Assembly (NCBI GenBank): GCA_943369295.1
Contig: CALRMU020000001.1
Coordinates: 558,001 to 622,000, forward strand
Direction of reading: 5' to 3'
Origin: JAKRSE01 sp943369295
Lineage (GTDB): Bacteria; Armatimonadota; Fimbriimonadia; Fimbriimonadales; Fimbriimonadaceae
Length of the DNA stretch: 64,000 nt
Below, one piece after another: positions 8,975 to 16,866 of the stretch (positions within the stretch are counted from its first letter, which is position 1; the number at the start of each line of letters is the position of its first letter). The position numbers were made by a program, and so were the translations under genes. The notes below the pieces were generated by a model, which saw nothing but the letters and a program-made list of their open reading frames with translations, made no database searches and was not told the origin of the DNA.

Positions 8975-9657
8975 AGGTTCTCCGCTTGTCCGGGCCGTAG
9001 GGTGAATTTCTTTCCCTTGCGGCTGAATGTCACTGTCTGTTCAGAAATCTCTGTCACGAGAATCCCGCCTTCAAGCTTTTCGCCCACGGCGATCTTGAGG
9101 CTGGATCCATCGTTGATGCGGACAAATGCCGCTGGTTTTGTGCTGACCACTAAGCCCTGCACCTGCACCTTGACTGGCACCACTGGCTGGACGGTCATCT
9201 GGTTCTGACCATTCGGTTGAACAGATGTCTGTCCGGGGGCTGGTGCTGGCATCTGATCCGGAAGGTTTCCGGGCAAAGGCTGGATAGTCGGTGCCCCAGG
9301 TCCAGCTCCACCATAGGGATCGTTGGGGTGAGGCAGAGCAGGCTGAATCGGCACGTTTCCGCTACCGAGTGTTCCTGACATGGGCGGGCCAGGCATCACA
9401 TTCTGTGCAGGGCCCGAAAGTGCGCCAACAGGCGCTCCGTTGGGAGCAACTTCCTGGACTGATGGATGAAAGAAGGGGTCTGTGACGACTGTGGGGACTC
9501 TTCCCTCAGCGGTCTCGGCCTCAGCTTGTGTTGTTCTCCCACCACCGTTGAGCGCGGTTTTAGGGTCTGACCCAGCGAAAACCGTGTAGCCGGCATAAGC
9601 CACCAGGATGAGGAAGATAACTCCTAATCCCATGGTTTTGGGGTTCAGCTGATTCAA
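8971..9657 (-). CDS. PilP-like pilus lipoprotein analogue
   Basis: A 228-residue protein with one N-terminal membrane helix (LGVIFLILVAYAGYTVFAG), a proline-glycine-rich linker (about 70-165) and a compact C-terminal beta domain (VQVQGLVVSTKPAAFVRIND ... GEKLEGGILVTEISEQTVTFSRKGKKFTLR). The beta domain matches the pilot/PilP/GspC-type homology region, which contacts the secretin. Its place between pilO and pilQ supports this assignment. There is no lipobox, so it is anchored by a helix rather than lipid. Confidence 0.75.
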   Translation of the reverse strand: MNQLNPKTMGLGVIFLILVAYAGYTVFAGSDPKTALNGGGRTTQAEAETAEGRVPTVVTDPFFHPSVQEVAPNGAPVGALSGPAQNVMPGPPMSGTLGSGNVPIQPALPHPNDPYGGAGPGAPTIQPLPGNLPDQMPAPAPGQTSVQPNGQNQMTVQPVVPVKVQVQGLVVSTKPAAFVRINDGSSLKIAVGEKLEGGILVTEISEQTVTFSRKGKKFTLRPGQAENL

Positions 9658-10229
9658 CCCTTCGCCTCCTTGGCAAAAAGCTTGATGTTTAGGTTTACCA
9701 TCACCATCGTTCCACCATTTGGTGAAGCAAGGCTTGGCTCAAAGTAGGCTTTTTCCAGCTCAAAAGGAGCGTCAATGGTCGGCAGATCTCGAAGGAAAGA
9801 CAGGATGCTTCGGCTAGATCCAACGAGGGAAGCGTCCGCGGAGACCATGCCCCACCTCGGCGCCTCGGTTGAACCGAAGCTGGATTTCATAGCGGTCAAA
9901 GAGGTGCCAGATTGAAAGCTGGTCAGCTTGACCTGGTGAACTCCTGCCAGGCGGTCAAACTTCTCTTGAAATGACCTGATGGCCTGGATGCCTCTGGTAT
10001 TGGTTGAACCAGCAGAAGCGCGGGCCGCGGCTAGGCTGGCATCCCGCGTTTCCATTTCAAGAACTCGCTTCTTTAAGGCAGCTTCTTTCGATCCGGCTTC
10101 CTGGATGGCTAGCCAACCCAAGTAGCCACCGGCAACACCAGCCAAGACTGTTCCTACTGTGAACACGGCTAGGCCGAGTCGCAGCTTTTCCAGGTTCAAC
10201 TCGCTTGTTTTCAGCATAGAAAGCTTCAT
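9654..10229 (-). CDS. PilO-like inner-membrane protein
   Basis: A 191-residue bitopic protein with a membrane helix near residues 17-40 (GLAVFTVGTVLAGVAGGYLGWLAI), then a coiled coil (EAALKKRVLEMETRDASLAAARA) and a ferredoxin-like periplasmic domain. This is the PilO/GspM layout. With PilN and PilP it forms the alignment subcomplex linking PilM to the secretin. It overlaps both neighbours by 4 bases, so its translation is coupled. Identity rests mainly on gene order and topology. Confidence 0.78.
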   Translation of the reverse strand: MKLSMLKTSELNLEKLRLGLAVFTVGTVLAGVAGGYLGWLAIQEAGSKEAALKKRVLEMETRDASLAAARASAGSTNTRGIQAIRSFQEKFDRLAGVHQVKLTSFQSGTSLTAMKSSFGSTEAPRWGMVSADASLVGSSRSILSFLRDLPTIDAPFELEKAYFEPSLASPNGGTMVMVNLNIKLFAKEAKG

Positions 10230-10822
10230 GGCTTCGCCTTCCCCGTGCTGATGAATTGAAAACTGATCCCAGAAGGGCCGATGACACCAGACTGTCTTGC
10301 GCTGGAAAGGACACCCTGGCTGTTTGGACTCTTCTCTTCGATGACCTGAATAAACTGGTTTGCTGCCGCAAGGTTGGCCGCTTCAGCCTCTCCTGCAACT
10401 TCCAGCTTCTCCTGAATGACTTCGAAGCGGACTTTTCTTATGACCAGATCGTCTGACTTGGCGTTGAGGACACCAAAGAGTCTATTGAGTGCGTGCGTTA
10501 CCGCTGCTCGACTTTCGTCGACCAGAACTTCGCGAACTTTCAGCCCAGCCAGTTCTTCATCCTTTCTCTTTTCCTCATCACTTTGAGCGCTTAAGGCTGA
10601 GAGCTGGCGCGTGGCTTCGGCTGATCTTGCATAGGTGCCAAAGAGCCATGCAGGAATGAGAATAAGGATCAGGGCAAGGCCCAGACTCGTGGCGGTGTAG
10701 CCTAAAGTCAGCCTTCTGACTTCGACGCTTTTTATGGCCCTTTCTTCCAGCCATTCAGTCAAGAGGTTCGGCTCTTGGCTGTGATTGAAAGAATCAGACC
10801 GCTCGAGCCCAAGAGAACTCAT
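10226..10822 (-). CDS. PilN-like inner-membrane protein
   Basis: A 198-residue bitopic protein. The N-terminal 45 residues include NLLTEWLEERAIKSVEVRRL, in the position of PilN's conserved cytoplasmic INLLPWR-type peptide that docks into PilM. Next come a membrane helix (TSLGLALILILIPAWLFGTYA) and a coiled coil plus periplasmic domain. It overlaps pilM by 29 bases and the next gene by 4. It is assigned by gene order and topology; sequence identity to well-known PilN proteins looks low. Confidence 0.78.
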   Translation of the reverse strand: MSSLGLERSDSFNHSQEPNLLTEWLEERAIKSVEVRRLTLGYTATSLGLALILILIPAWLFGTYARSAEATRQLSALSAQSDEEKRKDEELAGLKVREVLVDESRAAVTHALNRLFGVLNAKSDDLVIRKVRFEVIQEKLEVAGEAEAANLAAANQFIQVIEEKSPNSQGVLSSARQSGVIGPSGISFQFISTGKAKP

Positions 10823-11945
10823 TCTCTTCCTCCTCTATTGCTGCACTGGTTTTTAGGGGGCACAAGGCCAAACCCATGGCTGTCGTAAATCGACTTGGGT
10901 TTCGCTGTGCTAACTCGTAAGTCTCGGCCTCAAGATCGAGATTGACGGTTTCGAGAGGATCAATCTGATTCATTCTCATCTGAACCTCGTTGCCGATGAA
11001 TTCAGAGAGGCCGTTTAGACCAGAAATACCGCCGCAGAGAAGAAAGCTGTCGAGCATCCCTGAAAAGCTGCGGGAGGGGAAGATTGATCGGAAATAGCGG
11101 ATCAGACGCTGAAACTCTCTGGTAAGAACGAGCAGCTCTTGATCGACAGAAATGATGGCGTGCTGACCCTGATAAGGTACATGGAGCTTGCCGCTCGAAC
11201 TCATCCAGGCATCGGGCGCGGCCAGCAGCTGGGCGGAATCTGCTGCGCTGAGGTCAAGCCCTTCAACCATTCGGTTGATGAAGTTGAGAGCTCCAAATTT
11301 GATTGATCGTGCAAATCTTAGCTGACCTTCCTGAATCACGTACATTCGGGTTGTCGCATAGCCAAGATCGACCAAGGTGAAAGATGCAGTAGAGGTGTAG
11401 CGCTTCCGTGCCGCCAAGCTTCGCTGCAGAAGTCGAACGGCGGCCTGGGCTTCGGCCTCGGCGTGAAGAGGTGTAAGGCCGACGGACATCACAGTCGAAG
11501 CCAGACTCTTCATCGCAGTCTTAGATACCGCTGTGACAAGTGTCTCGCCGCTTTCGCTGCGTGAACCTTTTGAGGCAGCCAAGTAGGCTTGTTCAATCGG
11601 AAAAGGCAGATCTTTGCGAACCTTTGTTCTCGCTGCCTGCTGAAGATCCTCTTCATCCATGGGGGGCAGAGCAACCCACTTCATCACCACTTGGCTGATA
11701 GGGATGCCAATTGCCGCCGGAAGGCCATGCAGTCTGTGCCGCTGAACAAGCTTCTGCAGAGCTCTGCTTGTCGATTTTTCCAGACCTTCAATTCCGCCTG
11801 AATCGGCAGAACTATCTGTTGGCAATGAGGCGAGACAGGTCACACGATGACGTCGGCCATCATGCTCGCAGACTGCCACCTTGACTTCGTAGGTTCCGCA
11901 GTCGATCCCCACCGAAGTCCATCTCTGACCAAATGGTGAGGTCAA
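10794..11945 (-). CDS. pilM: Type IV pilus assembly actin-like protein PilM
   Basis: A 383-residue cytoplasmic protein of the PilM/FtsA-like actin-fold family. Visible: phosphate-1 loop SVGIDCGTYEVKVAV near the N terminus, AIGIPISQVVMKWVALPPM, a mid-protein TLVDLGYATTRMYVIQEG (phosphate-2 loop) and SFLLCGGISGLNGLSEFIG (adenosine loop). PilM is the cytoplasmic ring that links PilN to the PilB/PilC motor. It overlaps the HD-GYP gene by 4 bases and the pilN-like gene by 29. Confidence 0.9.
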   Translation of the reverse strand: MTSPFGQRWTSVGIDCGTYEVKVAVCEHDGRRHRVTCLASLPTDSSADSGGIEGLEKSTSRALQKLVQRHRLHGLPAAIGIPISQVVMKWVALPPMDEEDLQQAARTKVRKDLPFPIEQAYLAASKGSRSESGETLVTAVSKTAMKSLASTVMSVGLTPLHAEAEAQAAVRLLQRSLAARKRYTSTASFTLVDLGYATTRMYVIQEGQLRFARSIKFGALNFINRMVEGLDLSAADSAQLLAAPDAWMSSSGKLHVPYQGQHAIISVDQELLVLTREFQRLIRYFRSIFPSRSFSGMLDSFLLCGGISGLNGLSEFIGNEVQMRMNQIDPLETVNLDLEAETYELAQRNPSRFTTAMGLALCPLKTSAAIEEEENEFSWARAV

Positions 11946-13183
11946 GCTGCCCTCCTGTCGGTGTCTTCGGGATAAACACGCAGGTAGCCCGGCTGATCAA
12001 GAATTCCTCGCAGGGTCTGAACAATGACTGAGTCGTATTGTCTACCGGCTGTTTTGGTCAGCTCGGTAAGAGTTTCTTCCGGTGTCAGAGCCTCTCGCCA
12101 AGAGCGTCTGCTCTTCATGGCATCGTAGGCAATTGCGACACCGGCAATGCGAACCGGCAAGGGCAGTTCATCGCCCTTAAGGCCATCGGGATAGCCAGAA
12201 CCATCCAGCTTCTCATGATGACTGCGAATCATCATGAGCACGGTTGGCGAAAGCATGAGGGAGCGGCAGATGCTCCAACCCACAGTGGTGTGGGTCTTCA
12301 TCATGTTAAATTCTTCTTCTGTCAGCTTGTCTGTCTTATGCAGAATAGCGTCGGGCACTGCCACCTTTCCGATATCGTGCAGAGCCATGCCGAGCCTGAT
12401 TTCTTCAAGCTGCGACTTAGTCAGATTGAGCTGTTCGCCAATCAGCATGGCAAGCGCACCTGCTCTGGCTGAGTGTCCGGCAGAGTAGGGATCGCGGTCT
12501 TCGAGGGCAGCGCTGAGCTGCTCCATGACTCCAACAAGAGTTTTCTGCTGGAAGACTTCAAGAAGCTGATATCCAACGGCAAGGCTAAGAACTGCTCCCA
12601 GGGCCCGAGCTGGGTCGAGCTGCTGACCGGCAAGAGCCGAAGGACTTGAGAAGCTGAGAAGCTGAATAACGCCAAGGAGTCTCTGTTCGGCATTGGCTCC
12701 ACCCCCTGGTCGCAAAGATGAAATGAGCGGAATGGCTACGGCGGCTTTGGTGCGAGGATCCAGTTCGCCCGGTGCCCCCATTTCTGACTTGGCTGACGAG
12801 ATTCGAGTCTCATGCAGAGTTTGGGCAGCATGTCCGGCTATCCCGTGACCAACCTGAATCTGCTGATTGAACTGAAAATCTCCCTTGAGGGCAAAGGCTG
12901 CTTCGGCCGTCATCAAGTCTCGGTTTTCGGCGTCAGTCAGATAAAGAATTCCGGCATCTGCGCCTGCATGGTGAACGATGGTTCTTACGGCCAAGCTAAG
13001 ACCCTGGCTGTCGACACCCGAAGCGGCAAGCTCTTCGCAGGCGAAGACAAGCGATTGGGTTTTTGGGTCTGGCTTAGCCTGACCACGCCCTTTGCTTGGG
13101 CGCGCCAGGGCCACTCCCATCGCTCCGATGAGGGCACCTCCGAGCGCAGTAACAGCAAGCTCAACCATGTCTAGCCTAATCAC
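11942..13183 (-). CDS. GAF/HD-GYP domain protein, probable c-di-GMP phosphodiesterase
   Basis: A 413-residue protein, first in the pilus operon. A short N-terminal membrane helix (ELAVTALGGALIGAMGVALA) is followed by a GAF domain (about 50-205) and an HD-GYP domain (about 218-400). The HD pair is at 269-270 (LHDIGK), HHEKLDGSGYP at 322-332 carries the GYP motif, and SGHSARAG is at 234-241. HD-GYP enzymes hydrolyse cyclic di-GMP; all core residues look intact. Start is GTG 13183; an ATG at 13168 would remove five residues. With an MshEN-like PilB in the same operon, local cyclic di-GMP control of the pilus is plausible. Confidence 0.88.
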   Translation of the reverse strand: MIRLDMVELAVTALGGALIGAMGVALARPSKGRGQAKPDPKTQSLVFACEELAASGVDSQGLSLAVRTIVHHAGADAGILYLTDAENRDLMTAEAAFALKGDFQFNQQIQVGHGIAGHAAQTLHETRISSAKSEMGAPGELDPRTKAAVAIPLISSLRPGGGANAEQRLLGVIQLLSFSSPSALAGQQLDPARALGAVLSLAVGYQLLEVFQQKTLVGVMEQLSAALEDRDPYSAGHSARAGALAMLIGEQLNLTKSQLEEIRLGMALHDIGKVAVPDAILHKTDKLTEEEFNMMKTHTTVGWSICRSLMLSPTVLMMIRSHHEKLDGSGYPDGLKGDELPLPVRIAGVAIAYDAMKSRRSWREALTPEETLTELTKTAGRQYDSVIVQTLRGILDQPGYLRVYPEDTDRRAA

Positions 13184-13317
13184 CCTGGCAACCCTCAGCT
13201 TTAGCTTGAGGTTCTGCCTTTTCCCATCTTTGGCTGGCTGCTGGCAAATCTACAGGGAGGCCCTGTTAAATGTCTTCAGGATTTGGACAGGTTCATGCGC
13301 AGTGAGACAAACAAATA

Positions 13318-13348
13318 GCCCTCGGCACTTAACTCGTGTGCCGAGGGC
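13318..13348 (-). terminator. Rho-independent terminator of the osmC-like gene
   Basis: Read leftward: an 11-bp perfect stem (GCCCTCGGCAC and its complement), a 9-base loop, then TATTTGTTTG. It lies 27 bases after the stop of the OsmC-like gene. Confidence 0.8.
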
Positions 13349-13374
13349 GGAAAGCAGATGGTGAGGGTCTCGCT

Positions 13375-13797
13375 TTAAACGATTTCCCAGGTTGACTGGA
13401 CATCAACTTCGGTGCGGTGGGTTGCAATAACCGAGCAGTACTTTTCGTCACTCAGCTTGACGGCCTTTTCGACGGCAGCTGCATCGACCTTGGGTCCCTT
13501 AACCACATGGTGAACCGTCATGCCGGTGATGGGTCGGGGATAGGTGCCTTCGGGCGCCGTTCTGGTGTAGCTGACTTCGATGTGGTAGGAGTCAACTTCC
13601 TGCTTCATCTTGTTCAGCACGATCATGACGTCGATGGCGCTGCAGGCGGCAGTCGAAGCGAGGAGAGCTTCAAAGGGAGTTGGTCCCTTGCCTTGGCCGC
13701 CAGTCTCGGGGTGAGAATCCATGACGAACTTGAAGCCAGAGGGCATATCTGAGGAGAAGACAAAGCCTCCATCCCAGTTGACCGAAATTGTTTCCAT
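13375..13797 (-). CDS. OsmC/Ohr-family peroxiredoxin-like protein
   Basis: A 140-residue OsmC-fold protein. The motif GPTPFEALLASTAACSAIDV, with the first reactive cysteine, and EKYCSVIATH, with the second, match the OsmC/YhfA branch. These proteins reduce organic hydroperoxides with a Cys pair in the dimer interface. The length is normal for the family. It is transcribed leftward behind the XRE-cupin regulator gene, 74 bases away, and has its own terminator. Which OsmC subgroup it belongs to, and its substrate, cannot be told from sequence alone. Confidence 0.88.
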   Translation of the reverse strand: METISVNWDGGFVFSSDMPSGFKFVMDSHPETGGQGKGPTPFEALLASTAACSAIDVMIVLNKMKQEVDSYHIEVSYTRTAPEGTYPRPITGMTVHHVVKGPKVDAAAVEKAVKLSDEKYCSVIATHRTEVDVQSTWEIV

Positions 13798-13871
13798 ACC
13801 TTTATCCAGAGTTCAGAAAGGGATGAAAGGATTCCGGGGATGGGTCCTTTTGGGGTGGAAGGCTCTGCCAA

Positions 13872-14534
13872 TTAGTCGTTCTGGATGTAGAGGATGCGGC
13901 AGAAAGGCGGTGCTCCATCCTGCGGGGGAAGGGGCTCATGCCTGTGACGGATTCTTCTATCGAAGGTGATGGCGAAACCCTTTTCCAGAATGAACTCCTG
14001 GCTGCCTATAGAAGATTTTGCCCTGCCGTCAAGGAGGTAAATCATGGCCTCTCCGCTGGGCTGGGCAGACCATCCGCTGCTGCTGTAAACCTCAAAGACT
14101 GCAGACCTTAGTGTGCCATTGGGACGCGAGGCCAGCCTCTGAAAAAACTGCGAAGCCAGACCGCTCAATCCCATTCGGCTTCTGGCCTCGGCCGAATGGG
14201 CAAGGCTGCTGGAAAGGGCCATAGAAGGAGCTTCTTCCTGGCTCAAAGAAAGTTTTAGCCAAGTCGACTTGCCTGGGTCGTGCAGCACTGCAGCCTCGTT
14301 GGAGCCTTCGCCAGGTGTGACGGCAGCAGGGGGAAGAACGCCATAAAAGCCGCCCAGTTTTGCCAAGGAGGCAAACCGGACTGAACGCCCTTGTTCGATA
14401 GCGAGGATCGTGTTTTTATCCAGCCCAGAACCCGCCGCTGCCTGTCTGATGGTCAAGCCAGCCTTGGTGCGGATCTGCTTCAACCTCGTCCCAACCGACA
14501 TCCTTTCGGCTGAATCTCTGGGCTTTTCAGACAT
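13872..14534 (-). CDS. XRE-family HTH/cupin transcriptional regulator
   Basis: A 220-residue regulator starting MSEKPRDSAERMSVG. An upstream in-frame start at 14657 would place a 24-base palindrome inside the gene, so 14534 is preferred. The N-terminal helix-turn-helix (GTRLKQIRTKAGLTIRQAAAG, then SGLDKNTILAIEQGR) is of the lambda-Cro/XRE type. The C-terminal part (about 130-220; AMIYLLDGRAKSSIGSQEFILEKG, then FDRRIRHRHEPL) looks like a small cupin sensor. Such proteins often regulate their own gene and a neighbour; here the perfect operator at 14542-14565 lies just before the start and faces the divergent prepilin-like gene. Confidence 0.85.
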   Translation of the reverse strand: MSEKPRDSAERMSVGTRLKQIRTKAGLTIRQAAAGSGLDKNTILAIEQGRSVRFASLAKLGGFYGVLPPAAVTPGEGSNEAAVLHDPGKSTWLKLSLSQEEAPSMALSSSLAHSAEARSRMGLSGLASQFFQRLASRPNGTLRSAVFEVYSSSGWSAQPSGEAMIYLLDGRAKSSIGSQEFILEKGFAITFDRRIRHRHEPLPPQDGAPPFCRILYIQND

Positions 14535-14541
14535 GAAAGTT

Positions 14542-14565
14542 ATTCTGTCTGAAATCAGACAGAAT
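14542..14565. promoter_or_regulatory. Perfect 24-base palindromic operator
   Basis: The half site ATTCTGTCTGA and its exact complement are separated by AA, 8 bases upstream of the XRE-cupin start codon. An additional half site, TCAGACA, sits at 14527-14533 over the start codon itself. Between the two divergent starts (14534 and 14616) this is the only strong dyad, so autoregulation and control of the divergent gene are likely. Confidence 0.75.
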
Positions 14566-14603
14566 CCAACGATTTGTAGGTGTTCAGAGCTAAAGACGAT
14601 AGT

Positions 14604-14609
14604 GATAAT
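14604..14609 (+). promoter_or_regulatory. Putative -10 box of the prepilin-like gene
   Basis: GATAAT ends 6 bases before the ATG at 14616, favouring that start over the ATG at 14580, which would precede the box. Confidence 0.35.
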
Positions 14610-14615
14610 CGGCCC

Positions 14616-15545
14616 ATGGCAGCCGAATATGTCACCAAATGCTCTCAGCCAGTTCACTGTCGAAAGGCACAGGGCTTCACTATTATCGAACTCTTGGTGG
14701 TTATCGCCATCATCGCCATTCTCGCCGCTATCCTTTTCCCTGTTTTTGCCCAGGCCAAGCAGGCGGCCAAAGCTGTTACCGGAATCAGCAACATGAAGCA
14801 GGTGAACCTGGCTTCGATGATCTATTCAGGGGATTACGACGACCGAATTCACCCAGCGACACGTTGGAACGGAAGCGATGACCCCATTCGGACCGCGAGA
14901 GGCCAGACCAATGCTTCGTGGGCTTGGCTGATTCAGCCCTATATGAAGGCGGCCGGAATGGTGATCGATCCTCTCGGCCCCAAGGCTCTCAGCTTCAGCG
15001 GAATCCCCGAGGCCGTCACCAACAGTGCACGGCTTAGCATCGGATTCAACCAATATCACCTGAGCTATTGGGACGGCACCGGCGCAGGTTCGGAAACCGT
15101 TTCGCTTAGCGGAGTCGGTAAGCCGGCGGAAACTTTGGTCTACACCACGATGACCCATCCCAGGGAGTGGAGCAGAATCAATTTGGTTTCTAACCCCTTC
15201 ACCAATGTTTACTACTTTTTTCAGTACGGAGTGCCTGATGTTGACCAAGGGCCAGCCATCACTGTCATGGTGGATCCCCCCGTGTGGGATGAAGCAAAGG
15301 AAGTCGGCAACCCCTGGACCGACTATTCTATGATCAGAAGTCAGGAGGCTGGCAGGTACACCGGACGCGTGGCCTTTAGAAAAGCGGGCAAAGCGACTAT
15401 CGCCTTTTTGGATGGCCACGTAAAAGCCTTGAGCATTGGCCAGGTTGCGGCAGGCACCAACTACGATCTTGAGCTCATTAAATCAGGCGATTTGGAGCAG
15501 GCCGAGATCACCGACCTTGATGCCTACATTTGGGACATCCAGTAA
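14616..15545 (+). CDS. Prepilin-like protein with H-X9-DG type C terminus (DUF1559-like)
   Basis: A 309-residue protein with leader ending KAQG, then FTIIELLVVIAIIAILAAILFPVFAQA, the textbook prepilin signal helix of the large DUF1559/pseudopilin families in Planctomycetota and Armatimonadota. MKQVNLASMIYSGDYDD and a C-terminal AFLDGHVKAL block match the (H-X9-)DG domain pattern. It is probably exported and displayed or assembled by the pilus-type machine; the exact role of these abundant proteins is unknown. The stop codon TAA overlaps the ATG of the downstream lipoprotein, so the two are coupled. It is divergent from the XRE-cupin regulator. Confidence 0.85.
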   Translation: MAAEYVTKCSQPVHCRKAQGFTIIELLVVIAIIAILAAILFPVFAQAKQAAKAVTGISNMKQVNLASMIYSGDYDDRIHPATRWNGSDDPIRTARGQTNASWAWLIQPYMKAAGMVIDPLGPKALSFSGIPEAVTNSARLSIGFNQYHLSYWDGTGAGSETVSLSGVGKPAETLVYTTMTHPREWSRINLVSNPFTNVYYFFQYGVPDVDQGPAITVMVDPPVWDEAKEVGNPWTDYSMIRSQEAGRYTGRVAFRKAGKATIAFLDGHVKALSIGQVAAGTNYDLELIKSGDLEQAEITDLDAYIWDIQ

Positions 15546-15730
15546 TGCATAAGCTTCTTCCTGGTTTGATGTTTGTTTTGGTTTTGTGCGGCTGTACATC
15601 TGCACCGCCAGAGGCGGCTTCGCCGGAATCTGGTGCTGCGGGGACATCGACTCTTGGCACTGTTACTGAAGACGGCACACTGACTGACGCCGGTCGAGCT
15701 GGCGACTCTCGGGTCGGTTCCAAGAACTAG
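15545..15730 (+). CDS. Small lipoprotein
   Basis: A 61-residue precursor, MHKLLPGLMFVLVLCGCTSAPPEAAS. The lipobox LCGC predicts lipidation at the second cysteine, leaving a mature peptide of about 45 residues rich in Ala, Gly, Ser and Thr. It has no recognisable domain. The start ATG shares one base with the TAA of the prepilin-like gene, so it is translated from the same message. A small lipoprotein coupled to an exported pseudopilin could be an accessory; that is speculation. Confidence 0.6.
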   Translation: MHKLLPGLMFVLVLCGCTSAPPEAASPESGAAGTSTLGTVTEDGTLTDAGRAGDSRVGSKN

Positions 15731-15755
15731 AACGCCCAGCTTTCTCGATAGTTAG

Positions 15756-15786
15756 TTGGATGGCCAGGCCCGGCTTGGCCATCCAA
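15756..15786. terminator. Strong hairpin, possible terminator
   Basis: TTGGATGGCCA pairs exactly with TGGCCATCCAA (11 bp, 9-base loop) 26 bases after the lipoprotein stop. It has no T tract, so terminator function is uncertain. Confidence 0.45.
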
Positions 15787-15858
15787 TCAATCTGCACAAA
15801 AGTAGGTAAGCGTAGGGTTCGCTTGCGGCCACCCCGCCCGGGGAGTCAAGATGGAGGC

Positions 15859-16839
15859 ATGGGAATTAAGATCATTGGTCAAAGCGTGCTCAATCTGCCT
15901 TGGGAAGAAAAACCGTCTGGCTACCCCCACCCCGTCTGGCGTTATTCTCAGAACCCAATCATCACCCGAGATGCCGTGCCTCACACGGGAAATTCGATTT
16001 TCAACTCCGCGGCTGTCGCCTACAAAGGCAAGTTTGCCGGAGTCTTTAGGGTCGATAACAGGCGCCGCCAAATGCTGCTTCACAGCGGCCGCAGCGAAGA
16101 TGGATTGAACTGGGACATTAGCCAGGAACCCATCACCTGGATTAAGGACGACCCCGAAACCGACTACCCCGACTACTGTTACGATCCTCGCGTCATCTTT
16201 ATGGAAGACCGCTACTGGATCGTCTGGTGCAACGGTTTCCACGGACCTTCGATCGGCATTGGCTACACCTTCGACTTCAAAGAATTCCATCTGGTCGAAA
16301 ACGCTCTGATGCCCCACAACCGCAACGGAGTTCTTTTCCCCCGAAAGATCAACGACGAGTACGTGCTGATGAGCCGCCCCAGCGACAACGGCCACACACC
16401 TTTCGGCGAGATCTTCATCAGCCGATCCCCCGACATGATTCATTGGGGCAAGCACCGCTGGGTGATGAAGGGGCGCGAAGGCTGGGAAGGCCTAAAGATC
16501 GGCGGCGGACCAGCCCCGATTGAAACCACCGAAGGCTGGCTGATGTTCCACCACGGAGTTCTGCTAAGCTGCAACGGCTACGTATACAGCTTTGGCGCGA
16601 CGATGCTGGACCTGGAAAAGCCCTGGATCGTTAAGCATCGCTGCCGCCCCTACCTCATCTCACCTCAGATGCAGTACGAGTGTGTGGGCGACGTTCCGAA
16701 CGTCACCTTCCCCTGCGCCGCCATTGCCGATGCGGATTCTGGCCGAATCACTATCTACTACGGCTGCGCCGATACCGTGACGGGGCTCTGCTTTACTCAG
16801 ATCGAAGAGCTTTACGACTACATTCTCAAGAACGAGTAG
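15859..16839 (+). CDS. GH130 family beta-1,4-mannosyl-oligosaccharide phosphorylase-like protein
   Basis: A 326-residue protein with the five-bladed propeller signature of glycoside hydrolase family 130: NPIITRDAVPHTGNSIFNSA near the N terminus, DYCYDPRVIFMEDRYWIVW, ENALMPHNRNGVLFPRKIND, RSPDMIHWGKHRWVM, KIGGGPAPIETTEGWLMFHHG and YYGCADTVTGL. The H-R-K cluster around the phosphate site (HNRNGVLFPRK) and the late HHG and AD motifs are present. GH130 enzymes phosphorolyse beta-mannosides in the cytoplasm. Start MGIKIIGQ at 15859 is chosen; an earlier start at 15760 lies in poorly coding sequence. The exact substrate is not predictable. Confidence 0.85.
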   Translation: MGIKIIGQSVLNLPWEEKPSGYPHPVWRYSQNPIITRDAVPHTGNSIFNSAAVAYKGKFAGVFRVDNRRRQMLLHSGRSEDGLNWDISQEPITWIKDDPETDYPDYCYDPRVIFMEDRYWIVWCNGFHGPSIGIGYTFDFKEFHLVENALMPHNRNGVLFPRKINDEYVLMSRPSDNGHTPFGEIFISRSPDMIHWGKHRWVMKGREGWEGLKIGGGPAPIETTEGWLMFHHGVLLSCNGYVYSFGATMLDLEKPWIVKHRCRPYLISPQMQYECVGDVPNVTFPCAAIADADSGRITIYYGCADTVTGLCFTQIEELYDYILKNE

Positions 16840-16866
16840 CGTTTGTGGCCCGAAGGTGACAGAGAC

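Noticed and set aside
14535..14657. N-terminal extension of the XRE-cupin regulator
   Set aside because: It would place the perfect 24-base operator inside the coding sequence; the extra residues have no family match.
14826..15419. A 197-codon open frame on the minus strand
   Set aside because: It is antisense to the prepilin-like gene and shows no signal, motif or ribosome site.
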